In this document: in pieces, positions 7,720 to 17,018 of the stretch
Numbering within the stretch: the stretch's first letter is position 1
How the letters are laid out: the number at the start of each line of letters is the position of its first letter
Source: Shimia_B sp038528385
Lineage (GTDB): Bacteria > Pseudomonadota > Alphaproteobacteria > Rhodobacterales > Rhodobacteraceae
Reading direction: 5' to 3'
DNA: 64,000 nucleotides
NCBI GenBank assembly: GCA_038528385.1
Contig: JBCBET010000004.1
Coordinates: 124,001-188,000, forward strand
The notes under the pieces: generated by a model
Databases searched by the model: none
What the model was told of the DNA's origin: nothing
Seen by the model: the letters and a program-made list of their open reading frames with translations, nothing else
Translations under genes and position numbers: made by a program

Positions 7720-8958
7720 CTAGATGGGCCGACCCTGAAGGAGCTTCGGCAGATCCCCCGTCAGACCCGCCGCCTCGCGCATGAAGCCGCGGCGCAGGCC
7801 GGGCAGCGCATTGACCGCGCCCATCCCGAGGTCGCGCAGTGCGCGGAGCCCGGGGCGATCGTTGGAAAAGAGGCGGTTGAAGCTGTCGGTGGCCAGCGCG
7901 AGCGTGGCCGTGTCGAAGCGCCGCCAGCGTTGGTAACGGGCGAGGACAGCAGCGCCGCCGATATCCTCGCCCCGATTGCGCGCCTCCGAGAGGACTTCGG
8001 CGATGGCGGCCACGTCCCGCATGCCGGCGTTGAGGCCCTGGCCCGCGATGGGGTGGATGCCATGGGCCGCGTCGCCCACGAGCGCCACGCGCTCGGCCAC
8101 GAAGCTCCGCGCCAGAGAGAGGTTGAGCGGGTAGGTGAAGCGGTCCCCCGCGAGCCGCACCGCGCCGAGGAAGTCGCCGAAGCGGGGGCGCAGAACGGCG
8201 AGGTAGGCCGCGTCGTCCATCGCCGCGATGGCCTCGGCGCGCGCCGCGGCCTCGGTCCAGACGACGCCCACGCGCTTCTCCGTCAAGGGCAGGATCGCGA
8301 GCGGCCCCTCTGGCAGGAAGAGCTGGTGGGCCACGCCGCCATGGGGCCTTTCGACCTCGAGCGCGCAGACGAGCGACGTTTGCCCGTAGGGCCATGCCAT
8401 CCGCCCGATCCCGGCGCGTCGGGCGGTGCCCGAACCGCGCCCGTCGCAACCGATGAGGAGCGGAGCGCTGAGCGTCCGACCGTCGTCCAGCGTCACCTCC
8501 GCATGGCCGGGGGCCACCCGCTGGTCCACCACGCGGGCCGTCGCCAGATGGGTGAAGCGCGGCTCGTCCTGCTCGGCTTCGAGCAGCGCCACCCGGGCGT
8601 GGCGGTCCTCGACCATGTAGCCCATGGGATCGGGCCCGATCTCGGCATGGTCGAAATGCATGAAGAAGGGCGCGGGCCGCTGCCCGGTGCGCCCGTCGCT
8701 CACCTTGATGGCGCGCATGGCCTCCGCGTTCGGCGCGAGCGCCTCCCAGAGCCCGAGTTGCCCCAGCATCCGCGTCGTGGCGAGCGCCATGGCGTAGCTG
8801 CGCCCGTCGAAGCCGCGCTTTCGTCGCGTGGCCTTCGGCAGCGCGTCGATCATGGTGACGTCGAAGCCCTGCCGCGCCAGCGCCAGGGCGAGGGTGGAGC
8901 CGACAATGCCGCCCCCGGTGATGAGGATATCGCTTTGCACGCCTTGAGATATGGCCAA
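7720..8958 (-). CDS. UbiH/UbiF/COQ6-type FAD monooxygenase
   Basis: A 412-residue flavin hydroxylase of ubiquinone biosynthesis type. The FAD Rossmann motif is DILITGGGIVGSTLALALA near the start, the second FAD site is LIGCDGRGS, and the third is VALVGDAAHGIHPIAGQGLN, which also contains the UbiH-family signature. It hydroxylates the ring of a polyprenyl-aromatic intermediate at the inner membrane; which ring position cannot be told. The longest start is a TTG at 8958 without a clear ribosome site; the GTG at 8940, six codons in, gives a more usual N terminus and may be the real one. The amidase gene diverges 35 bases away. Confidence 0.88.
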   Translation of the reverse strand: MAISQGVQSDILITGGGIVGSTLALALARQGFDVTMIDALPKATRRKRGFDGRSYAMALATTRMLGQLGLWEALAPNAEAMRAIKVSDGRTGQRPAPFFMHFDHAEIGPDPMGYMVEDRHARVALLEAEQDEPRFTHLATARVVDQRVAPGHAEVTLDDGRTLSAPLLIGCDGRGSGTARRAGIGRMAWPYGQTSLVCALEVERPHGGVAHQLFLPEGPLAILPLTEKRVGVVWTEAAARAEAIAAMDDAAYLAVLRPRFGDFLGAVRLAGDRFTYPLNLSLARSFVAERVALVGDAAHGIHPIAGQGLNAGMRDVAAIAEVLSEARNRGEDIGGAAVLARYQRWRRFDTATLALATDSFNRLFSNDRPGLRALRDLGMGAVNALPGLRRGFMREAAGLTGDLPKLLQGRPI

Positions 8959-8993
8959 GGATGGCGCGAAGTAAATGCGAGGGGCGGGGCGGA

Positions 8994-10319
8994 ATGGACT
9001 GGCGCGACAAAACGGCGGCCGAGCAGGGGCGCGCCATCGGGGCGGGCACCCTCGACCCGGTGGAGCTGGCGGAGGCCTACCTCGAGGCCGCGGCGGCGCA
9101 TCCGCTCGCCCCGCGCATCTACGCCCGCATGACCGAGGACCGCGCCCGGGCCGAGGCCGGCGCAGCGCGCGCGCGGGCCCGGAACGGCACGCGGCGCGGG
9201 CCCCTCGACGGCGTGGCGATCTCCTGGAAGGACCTCTTCGACACCGAAGGCGTGGCCACCGAGGCGGGCTCCGCGCTGCTCGCCGGCCGTGTGCCCGCGC
9301 GCGACGCTGAGGTCCTCGCGGCGGCCACGGCGGGCGGGCTCGTATGCCTCGGCAAGACCCACATGTCAGAGCTCGCCTTTTCCGGGCTGGGCTACAATCC
9401 CGTCACCGCCACCGCGCCCTGCGTGCATGACCCGGACTACGTGTCCGGCGGGTCGTCGTCGGGGGCGGCGGCCTCCGTGGCCCACGGGCTCGCGAGCGCG
9501 GGGATCGGAACCGATACCGGCGGCTCGGTGCGCATCCCCGCGGCCTGGAACGATCTCGTGGGGCTCAAGACGACGGCGGGGCGGGTTTCGAACGCGGGCG
9601 TGGTGCCGCTCTGCAAACGCTTCGACACGGTGGGGCCGCTGACGCGGAGCGTGGAGGACGCCGCGCTTCTGCTGTCCGCGCTCGAGGGGGGCGGCCCGGT
9701 GGACCTGCGTGGCGCCGACCTCGCGGGGCGGCGGCTTCTCGTGCTCGAGAGCCTCGTCTTCGACGACATCGAGGATGCACCCGCCGCCGCCTTCGAGGCC
9801 GCCGCCGCGCGCCTGTCGGCCGCGGGCGCGGTGATCGACCGGGCCCCCTCGCCGGCGGTGGAGGAGGCGTTTTCCTTCGCGCTCCCGCTCTACACGGCAG
9901 AGGCCTACGGGCTCTGGCGCGATGCGATCGAGGCCGCGCCGGAGAAGATGTTTCCCGAGATCCTCGCGCGGTTCCGCCTCGGCGCGGACGTCCCGGCCGC
10001 CGATTACGTGGCGGGCTGGGAACGGCTCGCGCGGCTGCGCGGCGCCTTCCATGCGGCCACGACGGGCTATGACGCGGTGATCATGCCCGCCTGCCCGATC
10101 CTGCCGCCCCAGATCGCGCGGCTCGGGACCGACCACGACTACTACGTCTCGCGCAACCTCTATACGCTGCGCAACACGCGGGTGGCCAACCTCATGGGCG
10201 CGGCGTCGCTCACGCTGCCCACTGGGGTGGCGTCCTGCGGGCTCATGCTCACGGGGCCGCCGATGCAGGAGGAGCGGCTCTTGCGGCTCGGTGCCGCGGT
10301 GGAGCGCGCGCTCGCCTAG
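8994..10319 (+). CDS. Amidase (amidase-signature family)
   Basis: A 441-residue amidase-signature hydrolase. The Ser-cisSer-Lys triad is visible: Lys in ISWKDLFDTEG, the cis-Ser in SGGSSSGAAASVAHG, and the nucleophile Ser in GTDTGGSVRIPAA. It cleaves carboxamides to acids and ammonia; the subgroup (GatA-like, arylamidase, allophanate or urea-related) is not decided, and no gatB or gatC sits beside it, so it is unlikely to be the Glu-tRNA amidotransferase subunit. The ATG at 8994 follows a GGGGCGG and begins MDWRDKTAAEQG; the open frame starting at 8961 overlaps the divergent hydroxylase promoter region. Confidence 0.88.
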   Translation: MDWRDKTAAEQGRAIGAGTLDPVELAEAYLEAAAAHPLAPRIYARMTEDRARAEAGAARARARNGTRRGPLDGVAISWKDLFDTEGVATEAGSALLAGRVPARDAEVLAAATAGGLVCLGKTHMSELAFSGLGYNPVTATAPCVHDPDYVSGGSSSGAAASVAHGLASAGIGTDTGGSVRIPAAWNDLVGLKTTAGRVSNAGVVPLCKRFDTVGPLTRSVEDAALLLSALEGGGPVDLRGADLAGRRLLVLESLVFDDIEDAPAAAFEAAAARLSAAGAVIDRAPSPAVEEAFSFALPLYTAEAYGLWRDAIEAAPEKMFPEILARFRLGADVPAADYVAGWERLARLRGAFHAATTGYDAVIMPACPILPPQIARLGTDHDYYVSRNLYTLRNTRVANLMGAASLTLPTGVASCGLMLTGPPMQEERLLRLGAAVERALA

Positions 10320-10462
10320 GGCCGGGCGCGCCTGAGTGTGGCGGATTGGGTTCAGCGCAGCGAATACGCCGCAAGGGGCGCGAGCTTTGATGTGGACGCG
10401 TGAGTCCGTGGTGGTCTAGAACTTCCCCAATACGGGGCAAAAGACCCCGACCTGAGGCAGTA

Positions 10463-11668
10463 ATGATGACCCCCGAGAGGTACCGTTCCCTCCCCGATGC
10501 CACGTGGCCGCGTTTGCGCGCCCTTCTCGACGTGCATGCGCCCGGTGGGGAGCCCGTGAACATGACGATCGGGGAGCCGAAGCACCCCTTCCCCGATTGG
10601 CTGCCCGAGATGCTGGCCAGCCACAGCGCCGAATACGGGCGCTACCCCGACAATACCGGCCTGCCGGAGCTGCGTGCGGCCATCGCGGCCTGGATCGCGC
10701 GGCGCTACCGCGTCACGGTCGATCCCGAGACGCAGGTCATGGCCCTGAACGGCACGCGGGAGGGGCTCTTCAACGCCGCGCTCGCGCTGGCGCCCGATGC
10801 CGACAGCGGGGCAAAGCCCGCGGTGCTCCTGCCCAATCCGTTCTATCCCGTCTACGGCATCGCCGCGCTTTCGGTGGGGGCGGAGCCCGTCTACGTGCCC
10901 GCCACGGCGGAGACCGGCCACCTGCCGGACTATGCGAGCCTGCCCGCGGAGGTGCTCAACCGGACCGCCATCGCCTATGTCTGTTCGCCCGCGAACCCCC
11001 AGGGGCGCGTGGCCTCGCACGACTACTGGAAAGAGCTCTTGGCGCTCGCCGAGCGCTACGATTTCCGCGTCTTCTCCGACGAATGCTATTCGGAGATCTA
11101 CCGCCACGCGCCGCCGCCGGGCGGGCTCGAGATGGCCGTGGCCCACGGCGCTGATCCCGAGCGGGTCACCGTCTTTCACTCGCTCTCCAAGCGCTCGAAC
11201 CTGCCGGGCCTGCGCTCGGGCTTCGTGGCGGGGGGCCCGCGCTCCATGGTGGAGATCAAGCGGATGCGCGCGCTGGCGGGGGCGCCCCTGCCCAATCCGG
11301 TGCAGCGGGTGAGCGCCGCGGTCTGGGCCGACGAGGACCACGTGATCGCCAATCGCCGCCAATATTCGGACAAGTTTCAACAAGCTGACCACATTTTCGC
11401 CGGGATTGAGGGCTACGACAGCCCCGAGGCCGGTTTCTTCCTCTGGCTCCGCGTGGGGCACGGCGAAGCGTTCGCAGAAACGCTCTGGAAGGAGACCGGC
11501 GTGCGCACCCTGCCGGGCGCGTATCTGAGCAGAGGCGTCCGGGGCCCCCAAGGCACCCAGAACCCCGGCGCCGATTACATCCGGGTGGCGCTCGTCGCCC
11601 CCATGGAAGAGACGATCCGCGGCCTCACCGCGCTGCGCGACTATCTCGTGACCACAGGACGAGGCTGA
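10463..11668 (+). CDS. PLP aminotransferase, succinyldiaminopimelate (DapC)-like
   Basis: A 401-residue fold-type I class I/II aminotransferase. It has the N-terminal block TIGEPKHPFP and GRYPDNTGLPELRAA common to alphaproteobacterial DapC-like proteins, a substrate/PLP loop NPFYPVYG, CSPANPQG (Asn contact), FSDECYSEIY (Asp to pyridine N) and HSLSKRSNLPGLRSG with the Schiff-base lysine. Family members make N-succinyl-LL-diaminopimelate in lysine and peptidoglycan synthesis; related enzymes use other amino acids, so the assignment is by family. The start is the first of two tandem ATGs (10463, 10466), with GAGG upstream. ftsK starts four bases after its stop, so the two are cotranscribed. Confidence 0.85.
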   Translation: MMTPERYRSLPDATWPRLRALLDVHAPGGEPVNMTIGEPKHPFPDWLPEMLASHSAEYGRYPDNTGLPELRAAIAAWIARRYRVTVDPETQVMALNGTREGLFNAALALAPDADSGAKPAVLLPNPFYPVYGIAALSVGAEPVYVPATAETGHLPDYASLPAEVLNRTAIAYVCSPANPQGRVASHDYWKELLALAERYDFRVFSDECYSEIYRHAPPPGGLEMAVAHGADPERVTVFHSLSKRSNLPGLRSGFVAGGPRSMVEIKRMRALAGAPLPNPVQRVSAAVWADEDHVIANRRQYSDKFQQADHIFAGIEGYDSPEAGFFLWLRVGHGEAFAETLWKETGVRTLPGAYLSRGVRGPQGTQNPGADYIRVALVAPMEETIRGLTALRDYLVTTGRG

Positions 11669-11672
11669 CCAC

Positions 11673-14621
11673 ATGGCGTATCAGACCCAGGGGCGCGACC
11701 CCCTTCTCGATCAGGGCATGCAGGAGGCGCTGGAGCGCCGGGGGCGCGAGCTTCTGGGCGTGCTCCTGGGCGCGCTCGGGCTCGCGGCGGCGGTGATGAT
11801 CCTGACCTATTCGCCCGACGACCCGAACTGGATGGTGGCCACCGACGCGCCGGTGCAGAACTGGCTGGGGCGCACGGGCGCCACGGTGGCCGCGCCGCTC
11901 TTCATGATCGTGGGGTGGGGGGCGCTGGGGATCGCCGCGATCCTCCTCGTCTGGGGCGCGCGTCTGGCGCTCGATATCGGGCGGGAGCGGGCCTTTGGCC
12001 GCGTGATCTTCGCCCCGATCGCCGTGGCGCTCATGGCGATCTATGCCGCCACGCTGGCTCCGCCGCCGGCCTGGGGCCATTCCTTCGGGCTGGGCGGGCT
12101 CTTCGGCGACACTGTGCTGCTCATGATCCTGCAGATCGTGCCCTGGTCCGCGGCGCTCGGGGCCAAGCTCATGTCGCTCCTCGCCGCGCTCTCGATGCTT
12201 TCGCTCACGGCGTTCGTCCTGGGCTTCACCTGGGCGGAGCTTCGCAGGCTCGCGCGCTGGCTGGTTCTGGGGCTCGTCCTGCTCTACGCCTACGCCCTGC
12301 GCGCGCTCGGCCGTGGCGCGCAGTTTTCCTATGAGAGAAGCATCGCCGCCGCACAGAGCTACCAGGCGAGCCGCGCCGCGCGGAGGGAGGAAGAGGCGGC
12401 CAACGACGACCTCTGGGCGCAGCATATGGGCGCCGTGGGCGCCCACGATGGGGCCGAGGCCGGTGCCTCCGCCGAGGAACGCGCCCGGGTGGCGCAGGTC
12501 ATCCGCCAGAAGCTTGCAGGTCAGGAGCGGGCCCCCGCACCCGCCGCAATGCCCGCCGCAAGGCCCGCCGCCAAACCCGCACCGGCCGCGGAGAAGACCG
12601 GCCTGCGCGCCTTCCTGCCCCCGCTCACGCGCCGGGAGCCGCAGGCCTCCGCCGCGGCCATGCCCGAGCCGGAGCTGGTGACGCCCCTACCCCTCGACGC
12701 CGATGTGGCGCCCACCTCCGAGGATCGCGTGCGTTCCAAGATCGCCAAGGCGATCCGGACCCGGGGGCGCGAGGCGACCGACCGGACCATGACGCTCGCG
12801 CCTGAGGAGGCACCCGTGCCGTTCCTGCGCGCCGAGCCGCAGCTGACGCGCGGCCCGGTCCCGACGGCGCCGCAGGCCCCGTTCGAAATCGACGCGAGCG
12901 GCGAGACCGTCTTTGATGACGACGATGACGACCAGGCTGCCGCAGCCGCCTTCGCCGCCCTGGAGGGCGAGGCCCCGGCCATCCCCGTGCCGGAGCCCAA
13001 ACGCGTCGTGCAGCATGCGCCGAAGAAGACGGTGAAGCCGTCGACCCGCGCGCAGGAAGAGGCGCAGCCCAAGCTCGCCTTTGCCGAGGACAGACCCGAT
13101 TACGCGCATCCGCCGCTCTCGCTCCTGATGAACCCGGACCGGGTGGAGCGCCATCACCTGAGCGACGACGCGCTCGAGGAAAACGCGCGGATGCTCGAGA
13201 ACGTGCTCGACGATTACGGCGTGAAGGGTGACATCGTGAGCGTCCGTCCCGGCCCCGTGGTGACGATGTACGAGCTCGAGCCCGCGCCGGGGCTCAAGGC
13301 CTCCCGCGTGATCGGGCTCGCCGACGATATCGCGCGCTCGATGTCGGCGCTGTCGGCGCGTGTTTCCACCGTGCCGGGGCGCAGCGTCATCGGGATCGAA
13401 CTCCCCAATGAGAAACGCGAGATGGTCGCGCTACGCGAGATCCTGTCGGGTCGCGATTTCGGGGACACGAACATGCGCCTGCCGCTGGCGCTGGGCAAGG
13501 ATATCGGCGGCGACCCCATCGTGGCGAACCTCGCCAAGATGCCTCACCTCCTCATCGCGGGGACGACGGGCTCCGGTAAGTCCGTGGCGATCAATACGAT
13601 GATCCTCTCCCTCCTCTACAAGCTCACGCCCGAGGAGTGCCGGCTCATCATGATCGACCCCAAGATGCTGGAACTCAGCGTCTATGACGGCATCCCGCAC
13701 CTCCTCTCCCCCGTCGTCACCGACCCGAAGAAGGCGGTCGTCGCTTTGAAATGGGTCGTGGGCGAGATGGAGGACCGCTACCGCAAGATGTCCAAGATGG
13801 GCGTGCGCAACATCGAAGGCTACAATTCCCGCGTGGCCGACGCGCTGTCGAAGGACGAGATGTTCACGCGGACGGTCCAGACGGGCTTTGACGACGACAC
13901 GGGCGAGCCGGTCTGGGAGACCGAGGAGATGCAGCCAGAGAAGCTGCCCTACATCGTCGTCATCGTGGACGAGATGGCCGACCTCATGATGGTCGCGGGC
14001 AAGGAGATCGAGGCCTGCATCCAGCGTCTGGCGCAGATGGCGCGCGCCTCCGGCATCCACCTCATCATGGCCACGCAGCGGCCCTCCGTCGACGTCATCA
14101 CCGGCACGATCAAGGCGAATTTTCCGACGCGGATCTCCTTCCAGGTGACCTCCAAGGTCGACAGCCGCACGATCCTCGGCGAACAGGGCGCCGAGCAGCT
14201 TCTCGGGATGGGCGACATGCTCTACATGGCCGGCGGGGCCAAGATCACCCGCGTCCACGGGCCGTTTTGCTCCGATGAGGAGGTCGAGGAGATCGTCACC
14301 TACCTCAAGGCCTATGGCCCGCCGGACTACGTGGGCGGCGTCGTGGAAGGCCCGGCGGAGGAGAAGGAGAGCGATATCGACCTCGTCCTCGGCCTCGCGG
14401 GCGGGATCGGCGGCAACACCGACGGCGAGGACGCGCTCTACGACCAGGCCGTGGCCATCGTCGTCAAGGACCGCAAATGCTCCACCTCCTATATCCAGCG
14501 CAAGCTCGCCATCGGCTACAACAAGGCCGCGCGCCTCGTGGAGCAGATGGAAGACGAGGGTGTCGTGAGCCCGGCCAACCACGTGGGCAAACGCGAAATC
14601 CTCGTGCCCGAGCAGGGGTGA
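11673..14621 (+). CDS. ftsK: DNA translocase FtsK
   Basis: A 982-residue protein. About four membrane helices lie in the first ~200 residues (VLLGALGLAAAVMILTY and others), then a Pro/Ala/Glu-rich linker up to ~residue 480. The RecA-like motor has Walker A LIAGTTGSGKSVAINT near residue 632, Walker B YIVVIVDEMADLMM, and IHLIMATQRPSVDVITG. The end holds the gamma winged-helix domain (SYIQRKLAIGYNKAARLVEQME) that reads KOPS sites and activates XerCD. It pumps DNA at the division septum for chromosome dimer resolution. The linker includes an acidic run at about residues 413-418. Confidence 0.96.
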   Translation: MAYQTQGRDPLLDQGMQEALERRGRELLGVLLGALGLAAAVMILTYSPDDPNWMVATDAPVQNWLGRTGATVAAPLFMIVGWGALGIAAILLVWGARLALDIGRERAFGRVIFAPIAVALMAIYAATLAPPPAWGHSFGLGGLFGDTVLLMILQIVPWSAALGAKLMSLLAALSMLSLTAFVLGFTWAELRRLARWLVLGLVLLYAYALRALGRGAQFSYERSIAAAQSYQASRAARREEEAANDDLWAQHMGAVGAHDGAEAGASAEERARVAQVIRQKLAGQERAPAPAAMPAARPAAKPAPAAEKTGLRAFLPPLTRREPQASAAAMPEPELVTPLPLDADVAPTSEDRVRSKIAKAIRTRGREATDRTMTLAPEEAPVPFLRAEPQLTRGPVPTAPQAPFEIDASGETVFDDDDDDQAAAAAFAALEGEAPAIPVPEPKRVVQHAPKKTVKPSTRAQEEAQPKLAFAEDRPDYAHPPLSLLMNPDRVERHHLSDDALEENARMLENVLDDYGVKGDIVSVRPGPVVTMYELEPAPGLKASRVIGLADDIARSMSALSARVSTVPGRSVIGIELPNEKREMVALREILSGRDFGDTNMRLPLALGKDIGGDPIVANLAKMPHLLIAGTTGSGKSVAINTMILSLLYKLTPEECRLIMIDPKMLELSVYDGIPHLLSPVVTDPKKAVVALKWVVGEMEDRYRKMSKMGVRNIEGYNSRVADALSKDEMFTRTVQTGFDDDTGEPVWETEEMQPEKLPYIVVIVDEMADLMMVAGKEIEACIQRLAQMARASGIHLIMATQRPSVDVITGTIKANFPTRISFQVTSKVDSRTILGEQGAEQLLGMGDMLYMAGGAKITRVHGPFCSDEEVEEIVTYLKAYGPPDYVGGVVEGPAEEKESDIDLVLGLAGGIGGNTDGEDALYDQAVAIVVKDRKCSTSYIQRKLAIGYNKAARLVEQMEDEGVVSPANHVGKREILVPEQG

Positions 14622-14712
14622 TCGGCGCGTTCACGCGTCTGCTATCGCCTAGCACTCGGCAATGACGTCTGGTGGGCTTATGTACGCATGGCCCACCGAT
14701 GAGAGGTTCGAG

Positions 14713-15312
14713 ATGACACTGACCCGCAGAGCTTTCGGCGCCGCCGCGCTGGCCTTCGCCGCGCTGCCCGTCCGGGCGCAGGAGATCCCGCTTTCGCAGC
14801 TCAGCGCCTATCTCAACGGGCTGACAACGGCCACGGGCGCCTTCACGCAAGTCACCGAGGCGGGCGACGTGAGCACGGGGACGATCTACATCAAGCGGCC
14901 AGGGCGGGTGCGGTTCGAGTATGATCCGCCCGAACGTGCGATGGTGATCGCGGCAGGCGGGCAGCTCGCCATCTTCGATCCGCGCTCCGACGAGCCCACG
15001 CGCTACCCGCTGAACCAAACGCCGCTCTCGATCATTCTGGCGCGCGACGTGGATCTCGCGCGGGCGAACATGGTCACCGGCGTCAGAAGCGACGGGCAGA
15101 CGACGACCGTGCGCGCGCAGGACCCCGACAATCCGGAATACGGGTCCATCGACCTCGTCTTCACGGCCAACCCGGTGGAGCTGCGCCAATGGGTGATCCG
15201 GGACGGAAACGGCGCGGAGACCACGGTGATCCTCGGTGCGCTGGAGACCGGCGGGCGTGTGCGAGACCGGCTTTTCAACATCGTGACCGAGGCCCGCCTC
15301 TGGGCACAATGA
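14713..15312 (+). CDS. lolA: Outer-membrane lipoprotein carrier protein LolA family
   Basis: A 199-residue exported protein. The signal peptide TLTRRAFGAAALAFAALPVRA has twin arginines, a Tat-like feature common in alphaproteobacterial LolA proteins. The mature part has the LolA pattern: an early LSAYLNGLTTATGAFTQV, then GTIYIKRPGRVRFEYDPPE and ELRQWVIRDGNGAETTV. It carries lipoproteins across the periplasm from LolCDE. The ATG at 14713 has GAGAGG upstream; the frame is open a little further but without a signal sequence. It lies 91 bases behind ftsK, a conserved neighbourhood. Confidence 0.9.
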   Translation: MTLTRRAFGAAALAFAALPVRAQEIPLSQLSAYLNGLTTATGAFTQVTEAGDVSTGTIYIKRPGRVRFEYDPPERAMVIAAGGQLAIFDPRSDEPTRYPLNQTPLSIILARDVDLARANMVTGVRSDGQTTTVRAQDPDNPEYGSIDLVFTANPVELRQWVIRDGNGAETTVILGALETGGRVRDRLFNIVTEARLWAQ

Positions 15313-15327
15313 CAGCCCAGCGCGGCC

Positions 15328-15392
15328 AAGACTTTTCGAAAAGTCTTCCAAGGGTTTTCGAAAACCCTTTGTAAAAGTCTTCGAAGACTTTT
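15328..15392. repeat. Three tandem 20-bp perfect palindromes
   Basis: The gap between the convergent lolA and transglycosylase genes holds three perfect 20-bp palindromes: 15328-15347 (AAGACTTTTCGAAAAGTCTT), 15350-15369 (AAGGGTTTTCGAAAACCCTT) and 15373-15392 (AAAAGTCTTCGAAGACTTTT). All are centred on TTCGAA, separated by 2-3 bases, and each is AT-rich in a GC-rich genome. Each could fold as an 8-bp hairpin with a TCGA loop on either strand, so a bidirectional transcription end is plausible. Arms of the first and third share the same core (AAGTCTT / AAGACTT) and could also pair with each other. Confidence 0.75.
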
Positions 15393-15415
15393 GGCGCCCG
15401 CGGATGGCCCGCGGC

Positions 15416-16003
15416 TCAGATCTTGCGGCAGGCCTCAAGCTGGCTGTGGTAGAGCACCGAGCGGTCCCCCACCTCCTGCGCCACGCGCATGAGCCAGGGC
15501 TTGCCGCGGTAGCTGCCGCGGCGGTAGCCCGTGCGCCCGTCATGGTAGGCGAGGTACTGGTTCGTGGCGTCATTGAGAGGGATGCCGAGCTCGGCATGGG
15601 ACTTGGCCATGTACCAGCCCATGAAATCGGTGGCGTGGCGGATATTGTCCCGCCGGGAGCGAAATCCGCCCTCCGCATCGCGATACTCGTCCCAGGTCCC
15701 GTCGAGGGCCTGGGAATAGCCGAACGCGCTCGATTGCCGACCCACCGGGATGATGCCCAGCCGGTAGCGGAACGGCGTCTTCGCGTTCGAGACGAATTTA
15801 GATTCCTGGTAGATCGTCGCCATCTGCACGGCCACCGGAACGCCCCATTTGCGTTCCGCCGCCTTCAGCGCGCGCAGGTAGCCCGCGCGCTGGTCGAGGA
15901 TCGAACAGGCATTGTCGAGGTTGCGCGGGGCCTCGCCCGACCCGCCCCCGGCACAGCTCGCCAGGAACGTCATCAGGAGTATCGCGCGGAGGGGTCTGCT
16001 CAT
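15416..16003 (-). CDS. Lipoprotein lytic-transglycosylase-like (SLT fold)
   Basis: A 195-residue predicted lipoprotein: RPLRAILLMTFLASCAGGG has a lipobox with Cys at about residue 18. The mature part has a lysozyme-like SLT arrangement: MATIYQESKFVSNAKTP (probable catalytic Glu in YQES), SSAFGYSQALDGTWDEYR and NQYLAYHDGRTGYRRGSY. It is expected to cut peptidoglycan strands from the outer-membrane side. It is shorter than Slt70 and fits small cell-wall lipoproteins common in Rhodobacteraceae. Its 3' end faces the three-palindrome array. Confidence 0.82.
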   Translation of the reverse strand: MSRPLRAILLMTFLASCAGGGSGEAPRNLDNACSILDQRAGYLRALKAAERKWGVPVAVQMATIYQESKFVSNAKTPFRYRLGIIPVGRQSSAFGYSQALDGTWDEYRDAEGGFRSRRDNIRHATDFMGWYMAKSHAELGIPLNDATNQYLAYHDGRTGYRRGSYRGKPWLMRVAQEVGDRSVLYHSQLEACRKI

Positions 16004-16074
16004 GTGCCTCACTCGCTTTTGTTTTCCGCAGACTACCCCATTCTGCCCCGTGGCAAAATCACGATTTTCAGCGC

Positions 16075-16956
16075 TCAGAGCACGAGGGCGAGTACGAGGG
16101 GGAGCGTGACCACCGAGGCGGCGGTGGTGAGCACCACGAGCCCCGCCACCGGCGCGGCATCGGCGCCGTATTTCTCCGCGATGAGGTAGCTCGTCACCGC
16201 CGCGGGCGCTGCGAATTGCAAAACGAGGATGCCAAAGGCCACCGGCGGCAGCGCGAAAGAGAGCCCGATGCCCGCCGCCACGCCGGTACAGAGGCCGAGC
16301 TTTACCGCCGCCATCAGAGCCGCGCGCCCGATATGGCCGGGCGAGAGGCGCGCGATGGCCACCCCCAGCGTGATCAGCATGAGCGGGATGCCGAGCTGTC
16401 CCACGAGGCGCAGCGTGTTCGTCACCACCTCCGGCGTCTCCCAGCCCTGCCAGAGAAAGAGCGCGCCCAGAAGCGTGGCCCCCACCATGGGCTCCCGCAC
16501 GAGCGTGAGCGGGTTCGAGCTCCGCGTCACGAGCCAGAGCCCGATGGTGAAGGCGAAGACCGTGCTCACCGCGAAGACCACCACCGCATATCCGAGCCCC
16601 TCCTCCCCGAAGGCGAAGAAGGCGAGCGGCAGCCCGATATTGCCCGTGTTCGACATCACGAGCGGCGCGTGCCAGGTCCGCGGCTCGAGCCGCCCGACCC
16701 GCACGACGAGCGCCATGACGGCCGTGAGCGCGGCATAGGTCGCGATGGCCGCCACCGTGAGCTGGGTGAGCGCGGCGGGCGCGATCTCGGTCTCCATGAG
16801 CGCCACGAAGATGAGCGCCGGGATGCCCAGCGTCATGGCCAAACGCGTGACGAAGGCCACGCGGTATTCGAGCCCGAGCTTCACCCAGACGAAGCCGATG
16901 CCCGCCAGGGCGAAGACCGGCGCCACGATTTCGAGCACTGTCAGGGCGAGGTTCAC
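16075..16956 (-). CDS. AEC family transporter
   Basis: A 293-residue membrane protein with about ten hydrophobic segments, starting LALTVLEIVAPVFALAGIGF. The segment SNTGNIGLPLAFFAFGEEGL carries the conserved NTGNxGLP of the auxin-efflux-carrier family, with a second half repeat around residue 200-290. Bacterial members (MdcF, YfdV) move malonate, malate or other organic anions; the substrate here is unknown. The start is GTG at 16956 with AGGA eight bases upstream. It diverges from hspQ across 62 bases. Confidence 0.88.
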   Translation of the reverse strand: MNLALTVLEIVAPVFALAGIGFVWVKLGLEYRVAFVTRLAMTLGIPALIFVALMETEIAPAALTQLTVAAIATYAALTAVMALVVRVGRLEPRTWHAPLVMSNTGNIGLPLAFFAFGEEGLGYAVVVFAVSTVFAFTIGLWLVTRSSNPLTLVREPMVGATLLGALFLWQGWETPEVVTNTLRLVGQLGIPLMLITLGVAIARLSPGHIGRAALMAAVKLGLCTGVAAGIGLSFALPPVAFGILVLQFAAPAAVTSYLIAEKYGADAAPVAGLVVLTTAASVVTLPLVLALVL

Positions 16957-17018
16957 ACAGTGTTTCCTTTAACTTTTTGCGAGAATCGCGGACACCAGAG
17001 GGCGTGTAAGGGGCTGTC

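Noticed and set aside
6533..9049. An 838-codon minus-strand frame
   Set aside because: It covers the LonN, Trm112 and hydroxylase loci, reads the hydroxylase in a wrong frame and has shadow-type composition.
8994..10319. Amidase as GatA of the Glu-tRNA(Gln) amidotransferase
   Set aside because: The triad is shared, but gatB and gatC are absent and the protein is shorter than usual GatA.
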